Assembly: GCA_029204225.1 (NCBI GenBank)
Contig: CM055094.1
Span: 69,651,751 to 69,715,750 of the forward strand
Direction of reading: 5' to 3'
Source of the DNA: Diphasiastrum complanatum
Lineage: Eukaryota > Streptophyta > Lycopodiopsida > Lycopodiales > Lycopodiaceae
Length of the DNA: 64,000 nt
Shown piece after piece: positions 35,960 to 48,640 of this stretch (within the stretch, counting starts at the first letter, position 1; every line of letters begins with the position of its first letter). The notes beneath the pieces are model-generated. The model worked only from the letters and a program-made list of their open reading frames with translations. It did not search any database and was not told the DNA's origin. Position numbers and translations under genes: made by a program.

Positions 35960-37160
35960 TTTCTATCTTTCAAATCCTTAGCATTTTTCCTTAGTTTTTC
36001 CTTCGCTATTTTTCGCGACTGTGCATCTTGAACTAGTTTCGCACAATCTGCATTTTTTAACTGTTTTGTCGCACAGTTCGCATTTTGGGTCATGAGGAAA
36101 ATTCATTCCTAGGTCTAAAACACTTAGAAAATAACTCTGGCAGCTTTTCCCGACACTGTCGCATTTCTCGCATTTTTGCGAAAAAGACGACATTGTCCAT
36201 AAAATGCCTTAGAAAGGTCTAGACCCTTAGAAAAAGGGACACTCACCATTAGAAAAGTGACATTTGCCTTAGAACTGTTTTCTGCCCTAATGTCGGCTTT
36301 TTTTTGCCCTACGGCTTTTTCGCCTTTCAGAAAAAAGTGAGACCTGCCCTTAGAAATGCTTTTTGTTCTATTGTCATGTTTTTCGCCTATCCTTAAAAAG
36401 GGACACCTGTGCTTAGAACTGGTTTTTGTCTTAAGTCGGCTTTTTTGCCCTTCGAAAAAAAGCGACACTATCACCAAATGACTTAAAACCCTTTTTAGGA
36501 CTACCTTCGGCTTTTTCACCTTTTTCCGAAAAAGGCGACACTGAAAAAGTGAAGATGTCCTTTAAATCCAGAGGGTGTCTTTTTGGCAAAAAGAAAAGGT
36601 GCCCTTGAAAAGCAACACTGCTCTTAAAGTTGCAAAAATGTCCTTTAGCAAAAAAAAATGAAGGCCTGCAACGTGAAGGCACTACGCAATGGACAGAAGG
36701 CAGATAATTCATAGAGGACAATGACAGAAAATTGGAATCAGTTTTGTTTAAGACTAATGCATTTTTTTTTTATTAGATCTTTTAGATTTAATCAGATCCC
36801 TAGATTGATCACATGAAAGGATCAACGAAGGATACAGATATATGCAAACAGTCTGAGATAGCTCGAGAGTGAGTTTACAGTTTAGTAGTAGCTAGTTATA
36901 TTATTCGCGAGAAGAGAACATCTCTCTCGTGCCAATGCGTTGATCTGAGAATCAGACAACACTGAAGAAAAAATATTGTAAATTCAGTTATGATAAGAGA
37001 AGCGATCTTCTCAATGCTTTGTTTTTGTGATGTATATGATCTGCAAAATTGAAATGCATGCTAGCAGTGGATAGATTTTCGTTGTTGTTTTACTCAACAT
37101 TATCTGCTGGTTACAAGTTTGATTTCTTACAACAAACCGTCAGATCTGGGGCTTGGAAGA
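35960..37160. repeat. GCGAC/TTTTCGCC-rich spacer, unit B
   Basis: Equivalent to 3490-4690 and 42060-43260. The part at 35740-36430 is almost identical to unit C (two differences seen by eye), while the part after about 36430 differs more, with unit C resembling A there. Confidence 0.65.
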
Positions 37161-37199
37161 GAATTAGACCGCAGTCAGTAGCAGTAGCTACTCCTGTCA

Positions 37200-37380
37200 A
37201 GTCGGCTCTATCTAGCCTTCATCCTCGGGAATGTCACAAACTCTGATCAGCGGAGCTATTTCCTTATTCCCATCAGTGGACTCAGAGTGCCTTGACGCTT
37301 CCGGATTTCCATTAATGATTTCAGAGCATCTCAACGTTTTATAGTTCCAACAATTACAGAGGTAGAAAAGAGAGGGCCAC
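37200..37380 (-). pseudogene. Truncated copy of the small ORF at 43315-43557
   Basis: The C-terminal half of the small ORF is recognisable (APLIRVCDIPEDEG before a stop), but compared with the unit C copy it has a 2-bp deletion (CCTCTGTAA versus CCTCTTTGTAA), several amino-acid changes and an abrupt end at GAGGGCCAC, where unit C's LTR follows. It is not translatable as a full protein. Confidence 0.6.
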
Positions 37381-37388
37381 AACAATTA

Positions 37389-38338
37389 TGGTTCTTGGCA
37401 TGCACGGGTCCTGTTCTTGGTGTGGATATCTGTGAAGTGAATATATGAGAGTGAATTTGACGATGATGCCTCACTCGAGCTTTTGCTATAATTGTGTAAT
37501 GATTGTTTTCACATTGATTGTTTACCTTTTGGCTTTAATTGTTCTTAGTTACTTTGATGATTATGTTCTGCTGCGTGTCGAATAGTTGAAGGTGTAGTGT
37601 TGAAAAGAGGTCATGAGATGATAGGAGGCAATTCAAAATAGTCGAAGTAAATAGATGACTTCATCGAGCACAGCGGAATGAACCTTCTTTTACTGTGCAT
37701 GACTATGCCTATCAATATTGAACAAAAAGGTAGTGATAGAAATCACGTTCACCCTTTAGCAACTAGCTTTGAAATTGCTAGCAACTAAGTGATTATGTAG
37801 TCAAACATAAAGCATTGAAATATCAGACAATTATTAGCTACAAAGTATTACAAAGAAGAATACATACTGACATATACTGAACGCAATAAGAAAAAGAAAT
37901 TGGATTGTCAATTGCTTTATCCAGCTGGCTGTGATGTGCTAGCATTCATCCAGTTAGGACTTCTCTGAAATTCACTTACTAATAAATTAATGCAAATCAG
38001 TGACTTTAATTCCAAGTAGAATGTTAATTGTCTCTCTGCAGAAATGGACTATTTATCTCACAGTTCACATTTTTCCCAAAAAATGCTACAAATGTGAAAG
38101 GCTTTACTAAAACTATTCTCTTAATATTTTAGGCACCCGACAAATGCGAAAAACCCAAAGTGTCCGAAGTCTTCGAAGTGGCCGAAGTATGTCGTTGTGG
38201 CAGAAGCAACAATAACCAGCTATGAACCATTTCCGAATAGTTCTACAGACTGTGAAGACACGAAGAAAACTGTAGATCTGGATAATCAGTTGGATGAAGA
38301 TTAAAAATCAATTAGGTGATTAGTAAGAGAATAATCCA
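37389..38338 (-). repeat. Copia-6 3' LTR (unit C)
   Basis: 950-bp counterpart of 30822-31772 with the same termini and neighbouring purine tract (about 38342-38354), scattered substitutions only. Confidence 0.65.
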
Positions 38339-39370
38339 AGACTCCCCCTTAGTCTAAATCTATGAATTCCTTGACCTTCAAACTTAGTTCTGCACAAAAA
38401 TTTCTGTGTGCTGTCATATCTTGCATTCATCGACAATCTTACAAATTAACCTCTTTTTCGAGTAATTTGCTTCTGACGTAGTGATACTTGATTTTAGTGT
38501 GCTTACTCTTGGAATGAAACCTAGGCTTGGTCGATAAGGCAATGGCACTTTGATTATCACAAAATAAAATCATCGAAGCATATTGATTTAGACCGATATA
38601 TGAGTGTAAGTTCCTCAACAAAATTGCTACCTTTGTAGCTTGAGAGGCTACGATATCTTCTGATTCAGTGGAAGATAGAGTATCGATGATTGCTTGTGAG
38701 TGTTCCATGAAATAGGACCATTGTTGAGGAATAATGTAAATCCAGAAGTGGATTTACGAGTATCTACATCTCCTTCCAAACTTGCATCTGTGTAACCATT
38801 GAGTAAATTGAGTGCGACTGCTCCATAACAAATGCAAAAGTCCATAGTAGCTTAAAGCTATCTCAGAACTCTGACAAGAGCTTTCCAATGTGTTATATCA
38901 GGGTAGGTCATGAAGCTGTCTGGTCTGGTACAGATCATGGCATGCATAAGAGATGCTATTATCGAATGATAAGGATACTCATGCATCTGCTCGTTTTCTT
39001 GAATTGTTTGAGGACTCTGGTCCTTCGACAATTTGAGACCTCGTTCCATTGGTGAGAAAGCTAACTTGCAATTAACTAGAATATATATGACTAACATATT
39101 GTAGATGTACCTCTGTTGAGTAATATAAATCAACTTTTGATTTCTGTCTCTTTGGATTTGAATACCAAGGCAGAAATGAGCTTCGCCCAGATTAGTCATG
39201 TCGAATTCGAAAGATAGCATTGTCTTAGCTTCTTTTATCAGATCGATATTGTTGTTGAAAATCAGTGTGAGAGAATTCTTTGGCAACAAGTTGAGCTTTT
39301 CTTCTCTCAATGCTCCTGTTTGTCTTGTATTTGATTTTGGATATCCATTTGAAAATCAACTACATTTCAC
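38339..39370 (-). pseudogene. Copia-6 RT/RNase H remnant (unit C)
   Basis: RNase H (TDASLEGDVDTRKSTSGF, FCDNQSAIALSTKPRFHSKS) and part of RT (FDMTNLGEAHFCLGI) are present. The segment encoding LYGLKQ, YVDD and the RT fingers has been removed: AATCAGTGTG joins directly to AGAGAATTCTTTGG. Stops occur as in unit B. Confidence 0.85.
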
Positions 39371-39469
39371 TAGCAAGTAATTCACCAATTGTCCTTGTCT
39401 GGTTCTTGATAAGAGATGAATATTGTTTATCCATAGCTTCTTTCCAGATATTAGAATCGTGCTGACTAG

Positions 39470-40250
39470 TGCTTCTTCAACAGTCGTAAGGGTGGTATCC
39501 GAACGCCCTTCCTAGGGCAGAATGGTGCGAGGAGGCATCTACTTCATTGCCGTAATTTTTTTTTCACTTTTTTTTTTCAATGTTGTTTTTGCCGTAATTT
39601 GTTTTACACGCACCTTTCAGACGGAAGGTGCATGTAAAAAAAAACATAAATTTTTGTACGTGCACATTGTGACATCCGGAATGTGCATGTTTCATGTTTT
39701 TTTGCCATAAACATTTTACTACCACAGATTATGCTGTGGAAGGCAACACCATTCTCTTAATTGAAAAGTTAAAACTAAGATTAAGTCTAGAAAAACATTG
39801 AATTCTTTCTATAGTTTTTTAATTAAACAAGAACATTGTGTATACCACAATGGCATTGTCACAAATTTACTCAATTATATATACGTGACTATGTTAGATT
39901 GGATCCTCGTAATTATCTATTTTCAAGTCCTAGTCGTCTTCGACCCATCAAAAATTGATTATTTTTCTTTTTCTACCTCAAGGATTGAACTCTAATTCAA
40001 AATGTGTGCATGAGTAAAGACATGATAACAATATAAAAAAAACATATATAAAATGATTTTGTGAATGCAAATAAATAATCTTTATTTGATTATGGTTGGC
40101 TAAGTGATGATGTTGGTGTGTCATGTAGGTTGAGAGACTATCAATGCATGCAAAATAAAAAATTAAAAGTTGCAAATTTTTGCTATTGAGGCCTTGCATA
40201 TGAAAGTGCATTTTAAGCATGGGCATGCATGCAATCAAAAGAGAGAGACA
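39470..40250. repeat. Dispersed repeat R1, unit C copy
   Basis: Close match to the A and B copies. At informative sites (for example GAGAGACTATC, ACAAATTTACTC) it agrees with A rather than B. Confidence 0.8.
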
Positions 40251-40519
40251 TGAATTGTTTTTTTCTCTCGAAAATCCGATTTTAGATTATAGACTAGTTT
40301 GTACAAAAATGCATGTTAAAAGCATAACTTAAAGAAGCCTAAGTTTATCAGCTTCTTTAAACAGGAATAGGGGAGAGATGACAAAATCACCAGTCCTAGA
40401 TTCTCTACTATTAATATCTAACCATATGTTTCAAAGAGCAATGACTCTAATACATTGCTAGAAATCATTAACATTTACATCATCAGAAGTGATATCGACA
40501 TTCAGTAGCACATCTCATT

Positions 40520-41829
<1,310 letters not shown>

Positions 41830-42059
41830 ATTTTTGAAAATTGATCAAAGAGTTTGAAAAATCACAAGAGCAAGCTAACTCAAATAGAAGAAGAGAGGTA
41901 GACTGGCTGGTGGTGAAGGTCAATAATGCAGGCCCAATCGTTAGCAAAGATATGTGGGAACATCACGGAAGATGAAAGGATCAAAGGAGGGGAACGAATT
42001 AAGCTTATGAAGATGGAAAATGAGTAGTTCTATAGCAATTACTGAAGAAACCAAGAGTT

Positions 42060-43260
42060 TCTATCTTTCAAATCCTTAGCATTTTTCCTTAGTTTTTCCT
42101 TCGCTATTTTTCGCGACTGTGCATCTTGAACTAGTTTCGCACAATCTGCATTTTTTAACTGTTTTGTCGCACAGTTCGCATTTTGGGTCATGAGGAAAAT
42201 TCATTCCTAGGTCTAAAACACTTAGAAAATAACTCTGGCAGCTTTTCCCGACACTGTCGCATTTCTCGCATTTTTGCGAAAAAGACGACATTGTCCATAA
42301 AATGCCTTAGAAAGGTCTAGACCCTTAGAAAAAGGGACACTCACCATTAGAAAAGTGACATTTGCCTTAGAACTGTTTTCTGCCCTAATGTCGGCTTTTT
42401 TTTGCCCTACGGCTTTTTCGCCTTTCAGAAAAAAGTGAGACCTGCCCTTAGAAATGCTTTCTGTTCTATTGTCATGTTTTTCGCCTATCCTTAAAAAGGG
42501 ACACCTGTGCTTAGAACTGGTTTTTGTCTTAAGTCAGCTTTTTCGCCCTTCGAAAAAAAGCGACACTATCGCCAAATGCCTTAAAACCCTTTTTAGGCCT
42601 ACCTTTGGCTTTTTCACCTTTTTGCGAGAAAGGCGACACTGAAAAAGCAAAGGTGCCCTTTAAATCCATAAGGTGTCTTTTTGGCAAAAAGAAAAGGTGC
42701 CCTTGGAAAAGCGACATTGCTCTTAAAGTCACAAAAATGTCCTTTAGCAAAAAAAAATGAAGGCCTGCAGCGTGAAGGCACTACGCAATGGACAAAAGGC
42801 ATATGATTCACAGAGGACAATGACAGAAAATTGGAATCAGTTTTGTTTAAGATTAATGCATTTTTTTATATTAGATCTTTTAGACTTAATCAGATCCCTG
42901 GATTGATCACATGAAAGGATCAGCGAAGGATACAGATATATGCAGACAGTCTAAGATAGCTCCAGAGTGAGTTTATAGATTAGTAGTAGCTAGTCATATT
43001 ATTCGTGAGAAGAGAACATGTCTCCCGTGCCAACGCGCTGATCTGAGAATCAGACAGCACTGAAGAAAAAATATTGTGAATTCAGTTTTGATAATAGAAG
43101 CGATCTTCTCAATGCTCTGTTTTTGTGATGTGTATGATCTGCAAAATTGAAATGCATGCTAGCAGTAGACAGATTTTCGCTATTGTTTTACTCAACATTA
43201 TTTGCTGCTTACAAGTTTGATTTTTTACAACAAACTGTCAGAAGCAATCTGGGGTTTGGA
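42060..43260. repeat. GCGAC/TTTTCGCC-rich spacer, unit C
   Basis: Equivalent to the spacers in A and B. It is nearly identical to B up to about 42520, then A-like (for example GGCCTACCTTTGGC and GCGAGAAAGG rather than B's GGACTACCTTCGGC and CCGAAAAAGG). Confidence 0.65.
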
Positions 43261-43314
43261 AGAGAATTAGACCGTAGTCAGTAGCAGTAGCTACTCCTGC
43301 CAAGTCGGCTCTAT

Positions 43315-43557
43315 CTAGCTTTCGTCCTCGGGAATGTCAGAAACTCTGATCAGCGGAGCTATTTCCTTATTCCCATCAGTGGACTCAGAGCGCCTTGATG
43401 CTTCCGGATTTCCATTAATGATTTGAGAGCATCTCAACGTTTTACAATTCCAACAATTACAAAGAGGTAGAAAAGAGAGGGCCACAAGAAACAGGAAAAA
43501 AAGGAGAAAGGACTCCTTGGAAAAGAATGGAAGAAGAGGCAAGAGCAAAGAGGCCAT
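43315..43557 (-). CDS. Small hydrophobic/secreted hypothetical protein
   Basis: An 80-codon ORF (97 codons if the upstream ATG at 43608 is used). The first third is strongly hydrophobic (LLFFLFLVALSFLPL) and could be a signal peptide or membrane anchor. It is followed by a cysteine cluster (CNCWNCKTLRC) and a polar, acidic tail ending IPEDES. I do not recognise a family. Unit B carries the 3' half of the same sequence with a frameshift, so the segment was duplicated with the repeat unit. It could be a host gene, a first exon, or chance ORF in repeat DNA; expression evidence would decide. Confidence 0.3.
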   Translation of the reverse strand: MASLLLPLLPFFSKESFLLFFLFLVALSFLPLCNCWNCKTLRCSQIINGNPEASRRSESTDGNKEIAPLIRVSDIPEDES

Positions 43558-43679
43558 GGATGAGCTTGGTGATGTCGTTTGGTAGTCCAAAAGAAGAACA
43601 ACACACAAACAGGTAATTCCAGTTGATGTGGTTGAAAGCTTATTTAAATTCTATCTAAAGCAAAAGGTCTTGGTAGTTA

Positions 43680-44041
43680 AACCAAAAAGATGATTGCGCA
43701 GTTACGATGTGCTTTCTGCTGATCCATATCACAGCCGCACCGGTGCATCCTCTTGAGACACTTTTGCAATCATCTTTTAGGGATGCCCAACTTGCATCAC
43801 TATAGGATTTGATCTGGAATCCTTCATGCTAGAGAAACACAGCCCATAGTCCTTCGTCTGTTGAAGGTATTGCAAAATTCTCTTGGCTATCTTCCAGTGC
43901 GTAGGGCCTGGATTGGTATTAAACTGCCTCCTTCTAAAAACTATATAAGCAATGTCAGGGAGTGTATTATCTACCAAGTACATGAGTGATCCGATTAACC
44001 TCCTGTAGGGCACGTTCTGCATGGCTTCCTGCTCTCCTACA
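43680..44041 (-). pseudogene. Copia-4 RT end/RNase H fragment (3' part)
   Basis: The minus strand encodes PYRRLIGSLMYL, THWKIAKRILQYLQQTKDYG and, after a frameshift, ASLKDDCKSVSRGCTGAAV, i.e. the end of copia RT and the start of RNase H. It is separated from the rest of its element (49903-52034) by the insertion of Copia-2 at the CTACA target. The left end stops at about 43680 before the RNase H end. Confidence 0.83.
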
Positions 44042-44694
44042 TGTGAAAAACTCAGATCCAAAAGATGCTAAAGTTTCATAAAGATCTTGGCCATGGAAGT
44101 TATGCACATCTAGATTGAAAAAATGATAGAAATTGTGATGTTAAGCATACTAAACATCAACTAAACATCAAAATCTGATCATAAGCTTCCACAAACAGAA
44201 ACTTGCTGTCCCTGTCCGTACTTCAGAGCCTACAACCTGCATTTCACACGTGTGAAGCCATAGCAACAAAGAAATCACAATTCTAGTGGCTAGAATGCAA
44301 GATATGAACAAAAAAGTGAGAGAGAAGAAGATGGATCTTCAAAGAGCATAACATTCATTCAATAGAATGAAAATGAGATGTGTACATACTCGTGGAGATG
44401 GCTATTTATAGCAGCCATAGTGCCTCTTGGCCACTTGTCTTATGATAGGCTAAAATTGGGGTCCAATAGGATTCACCCATATACCTAGAAATTTGGTCAA
44501 ATAGGAATGCACCAAATTATGAGCCAATAGAAGAGCTCCACACTCGACCTCCTCTAATTAATGTGACCTCAAAAGTAGTGTACACATACTTTGGGCCTCT
44601 ACATACATGTATGAACCTATCTCTAACTTTTATTTGGCCATAGGCCTACAAAATCTCAAGTTAGGAAAATACTACTAGTTGACAATTTTTCACA
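44042..44694 (-). repeat. Copia-2 3' LTR
   Basis: Begins TGTGAAAAA and ends TTTTTCACA. Contains TTCACACGTGTGAA at 44243-44256. The gag-pol stop codon falls in its first bases. Confidence 0.98.
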
Positions 44695-47600
44695 CTCCCT
44701 CTTCAACTAGTTTTAGCATAGATTTAGAAAGTACACCAAGACTTGTTCTATGCTTGAAAAATAAGTCCTTTCCCAATGCTTTGGTAAAGATATCAGCCAC
44801 ACATTCCTTTGATGAGACATGTTCAAGCTTGATCTCTTTTGCCAACACTTGTTCTCTCACAAAATGGTAAGCCACCTCGATATGTTTGCTCCTTGCATGG
44901 AAAACCGGATTGCTTGCTAGACTTTGGGCTGAAAGGTTGTCACAAAAGATGATTGGACTCTCTGAAAAATCCAGCAAATGAAGCTCCATAATCATCCTCT
45001 TGATCCACACCATCTCCTTTGTGCATGATGTCAAAGCTTTGTACTCGGCCTCACTAGAAGAAAGTGATATAGTTGCTTGTTTCTTCGACATCCATGAGAT
45101 AGCTCCATCACCTATGAAAATAGCATGTGCATTTATGGATTTTCTATCCATAAGGTCTCCTGCAAAATCTGAATCTGAAAAACCAAATAAGTTAGGTGAT
45201 GAGCCTCTATAAACAATGCCAAAATCTTTTGTTCCCGAGATGTATCTCAAGATCCTCTTTCCTAGTTTCCAATGTTCTATGCTAGGATCTTGCATGAATT
45301 GGCTTAATCTACCAACACAATAAGATAAATCAGGTCTTGTGATGGTTAGATATATAAGAGAACCTATTAGCTTCCTATAGAGAGTAATGTCCTCGAAGGA
45401 TCTTTCATTACCTCTTATAGTTAGCTTTACATGTGATTCCATAGGTGTATCAATAGGATTTGCATCTACCATATGAAATCTATTGAGAATAGAAATAGCA
45501 TACTTCTCTTGTGAAATAAAAGTGATTTGAGAAGTTCTAATTACTTCTATTCCTAAGATATAGCTCAAAAGACCAAGATCATGCACTTCAAATTCCTTTT
45601 TTAGTGCTTTCTTGATATCTTCTATATCTTCCTTGTTCCCTCCACTTAAAATAATGTCATCCACATAAATTAGAAGGATTGTAACATCATTAGCACTAAT
45701 TCTAAAGTAAAGTGAATGATCATACTCACTCATAGTGAAGTTTTGAGAAAGTAGAAAAGAGTTAAGCCTAGCATACCAACTCCTTGGTGCTTGCTTAAGA
45801 CCATACAAACTTTTTTGTAGAAAACACACATGATTAGGCTTGCTATGAGAAACATAGCTCTCGGGTTGCTCCATGTAGACTTCCTCTTCAAGATCACCAT
45901 TCAAGAAAGCATTAGAAATGTCTAATTGCCAAAGATCCCATCCATAAAGAGTTGCAAGGGAAATGATTACTCTTATGCTCACCATCTTTGCCACGGGTGC
46001 AAAGGTTTCCTCATAGTCAATGCCATGCTCTTGAGCATAACCTTTAGCCACCAACCTTGCCTTCAACTTGTTGATAGATCCATCTTGATTTGTCTTTACC
46101 TTGAAGATCCATTTGCATCCAATTGCACTTTTGCCCTTTGGAAGCTCCACCAATCTCCATGTGTTGTTCTTCATAAGTGCTTCAAACTCAAGATCCATTG
46201 CTTGGATCCATTCCTCTTCTTGCCTTGCTTCATCTACACATGAAGGTACATCAAAAGAAGTTAGGAAAGCATAGTTGGATCCATCCACCACTTGCTTACC
46301 TTTGCCATCATAAGTGAGCCTTGAGGGTTTCACTTTATGCCTTGGAGTTCTCCTTGGAATTTGACTTGAAGAGGCTTCTTCAACATCCACATCCAATGTG
46401 TCATCAACTCCATTGTCATCAAGCACATTAGTTGCAACAACACCATCATCACTTGAAACAACTTTTGGAATGTTACTTTCATCAAAAATGACATCCCTAC
46501 TTGTGAACACTTTCTTGATTGAAGGAACATAAATCCTATATGCTTTGCTTACTTCACTATAACCAACAAAAATGCCCTTTCTTGAAGATGGATCCTCCTT
46601 AGTTCTATCATCAAGAGTAATGTTGAAGTAGCAAATGCATCCAAAAGTTCTTAGAAACTTGACATTAGGCTTCGTACCAAACAAAGCTTCAAAAGGGGTT
46701 TTTCCTTCCAATACAACACTTGGCCATCTATTGCATAGGAAATTTGCACACAACAAAGCATCACTCCAAAAAGGTTTAGGAAGATTAGCATTCAATCTCA
46801 TTGCCTTTGCACTCTCACACAAGGTTCTATTCTTCCTCTCGGCCACTCCATTTTGTTGTGGTGTTCTTGGACATGTGTACTCCCTCTTGATCCCATGCTC
46901 ATCGCAAAAGGCTTTGAATTTGTTAGAAATGTATTCACCACCATTGTCGCTCCTCAAGCATTTGATTTTGGTTGTAAATTGAGTCTCAATAGCAACTTTG
47001 AACTTGACAAACACATCAAACACCTCATCCTTGCTCTTTAGTAGATAAACCCAACAAAATCTACTAAAATCATCAATGAAAGTTACATACATCTTAGCAC
47101 CTCCATTGCTAATTGTAGTAACACCATGAATATCCGAATGCAAGAGAGAAAAAGGCATCTTAGATCTAGATATAGATCTAGTATATGGCAATCTATGTGA
47201 TTTAGACAAAGCACATTCTTCACAAACATGATTCAAGCAAGTAAGAGACTTGGGAAGTCCCCTTACTACCTCCTTTTTGGCTATTTCCTCCAAGGCCTTG
47301 TAGTTGAGATGTCCCATCCTTTTATGCCATACCTCTTGAATTGACATTTGTTCATTTGCCATGCATCCAACTTGGTTAGCAACAACACATGCATCAAGCT
47401 TGAACAATTTCCCTTGCCTTTTCCCTTTTGCAATGATACTACACCCCTTTTTGATCAAGCAAGCATCACCATCAAACTCAACTTTGAATCCTTTGTCAAG
47501 CATTTGGCTTACACTAAGTAAGTTCTTGGTAATGGATGGAATGAGCAACACATCTTTCAATTCTATATTCCTATTTGTAGAAAGTGAAATAGGAATTGTG

Positions 47601-48640
47601 CCAATCCCCTTGATTGCACACTCACCATCATTTGCGGTATAGATTACCTTCCTATCACCATCAAATGCCATTAAAGATGAAAAATACTCTTTATGATATG
47701 TCATATGAGAAGTGGCTCCACTATCAATCCACCAAGGATCAATGTCTCCATGATTAGCCAACAAGCAAGATGACATAACAAAAGCATCATTTGAAAGAAG
47801 CTCATCCCCACCCTCATCAATAGTTAGATTGGTTTGCTTTTCCCCTTGATCCCTCTTTTTCTTAAAACAATCACTAGCAAAATGCCCTTTGACTCCACAA
47901 TAGAAACATTTTAGCTTAGATCTATCCTTCTTTTTGCCAAAAGTAGAGTGCTCACCTTGGTCTTGCCCTTTAGACCAATTGCTTTTACCTTTGCCCTTGA
48001 ACTTGCCTTTAGAGAACATTGCCTCCTCTTCTCCTCCTTGAGATGTAGAAGATGCTCCCACTCTTGCTTGCAACCTGAATTCTTCAGCCAACAAGACCTC
48101 TTGCAAGTCTCCAACACTTGGTAAACATTTTTGGATAGCATAACTTTGAACAAGATTAGCATGATCATCCAACAAGCCATTGAGAATCACTTGAACAAGC
48201 TCCTCATTATTTATGCCATCATTAATGCATGCTAACTCATCATTCAATGCTTTAACTCTCAAAACAAAAGCATGTCCATTCTCACTCTTCTTTTGCATAC
48301 AAGAAAAGATTTGCCTTCTTAAAGTCAACACTCTAGAAGTAGACTTGGATTCATAAACCTTCTTCAAGGCTTCCCAAGCTTCACTAGATGATGTGCACTT
48401 ACCAACCTCTTTGATAAGCTCATTTGTCACATTCATCTTGATCATGTGAAGGGCTTTCTTTGCCCTCTTGTCATACCTCAATTGTTCTTGAGGTGCCAAA
48501 GGTCTCTCCTCCACACCTACAACAATATCCATCAACTCATTCATCTCAAGCAAAGACTCCATCCTTACTTTCCAAGTAGAATAGTTGAGGGAGGTAAGCC
48601 TATCATTGCTTTCCAACATGTAGCCTCCATTTGTAGCCAT
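44690..48640 (-). CDS. Copia-2 gag-pol polyprotein, intact
   Basis: 1316 residues in one frame. Gag occupies about 1-235, with a basic KGKFKGKGK stretch at 211-219. The zinc knuckle is C245, C248, H253, C258. Protease DSGA starts at D306. Integrase zinc ligands are H439, H444, C473, C476 and the catalytic triad is D503, D565, E601. RT has WQLDISNAFLNG, LYGLKQAPRSW and YVDD at 992-995. RNase H has D1156, E1197 and D1234. No stop, frameshift or lost catalytic residue was found, so with identical LTRs this is the best candidate for a currently mobile element in the window. The ATG at 48640 is the first in frame and matches the conserved N-terminus MATNGG-MLES. The leader between PBS and ATG is about 0.6 kb. 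Confidence 0.97.
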   Translation of the reverse strand: MATNGGYMLESNDRLTSLNYSTWKVRMESLLEMNELMDIVVGVEERPLAPQEQLRYDKRAKKALHMIKMNVTNELIKEVGKCTSSSEAWEALKKVYESKSTSRVLTLRRQIFSCMQKKSENGHAFVLRVKALNDELACINDGINNEELVQVILNGLLDDHANLVQSYAIQKCLPSVGDLQEVLLAEEFRLQARVGASSTSQGGEEEAMFSKGKFKGKGKSNWSKGQDQGEHSTFGKKKDRSKLKCFYCGVKGHFASDCFKKKRDQGEKQTNLTIDEGGDELLSNDAFVMSSCLLANHGDIDPWWIDSGATSHMTYHKEYFSSLMAFDGDRKVIYTANDGECAIKGIGTIPISLSTNRNIELKDVLLIPSITKNLLSVSQMLDKGFKVEFDGDACLIKKGCSIIAKGKRQGKLFKLDACVVANQVGCMANEQMSIQEVWHKRMGHLNYKALEEIAKKEVVRGLPKSLTCLNHVCEECALSKSHRLPYTRSISRSKMPFSLLHSDIHGVTTISNGGAKMYVTFIDDFSRFCWVYLLKSKDEVFDVFVKFKVAIETQFTTKIKCLRSDNGGEYISNKFKAFCDEHGIKREYTCPRTPQQNGVAERKNRTLCESAKAMRLNANLPKPFWSDALLCANFLCNRWPSVVLEGKTPFEALFGTKPNVKFLRTFGCICYFNITLDDRTKEDPSSRKGIFVGYSEVSKAYRIYVPSIKKVFTSRDVIFDESNIPKVVSSDDGVVATNVLDDNGVDDTLDVDVEEASSSQIPRRTPRHKVKPSRLTYDGKGKQVVDGSNYAFLTSFDVPSCVDEARQEEEWIQAMDLEFEALMKNNTWRLVELPKGKSAIGCKWIFKVKTNQDGSINKLKARLVAKGYAQEHGIDYEETFAPVAKMVSIRVIISLATLYGWDLWQLDISNAFLNGDLEEEVYMEQPESYVSHSKPNHVCFLQKSLYGLKQAPRSWYARLNSFLLSQNFTMSEYDHSLYFRISANDVTILLIYVDDIILSGGNKEDIEDIKKALKKEFEVHDLGLLSYILGIEVIRTSQITFISQEKYAISILNRFHMVDANPIDTPMESHVKLTIRGNERSFEDITLYRKLIGSLIYLTITRPDLSYCVGRLSQFMQDPSIEHWKLGKRILRYISGTKDFGIVYRGSSPNLFGFSDSDFAGDLMDRKSINAHAIFIGDGAISWMSKKQATISLSSSEAEYKALTSCTKEMVWIKRMIMELHLLDFSESPIIFCDNLSAQSLASNPVFHARSKHIEVAYHFVREQVLAKEIKLEHVSSKECVADIFTKALGKDLFFKHRTSLGVLSKSMLKLVEEGV

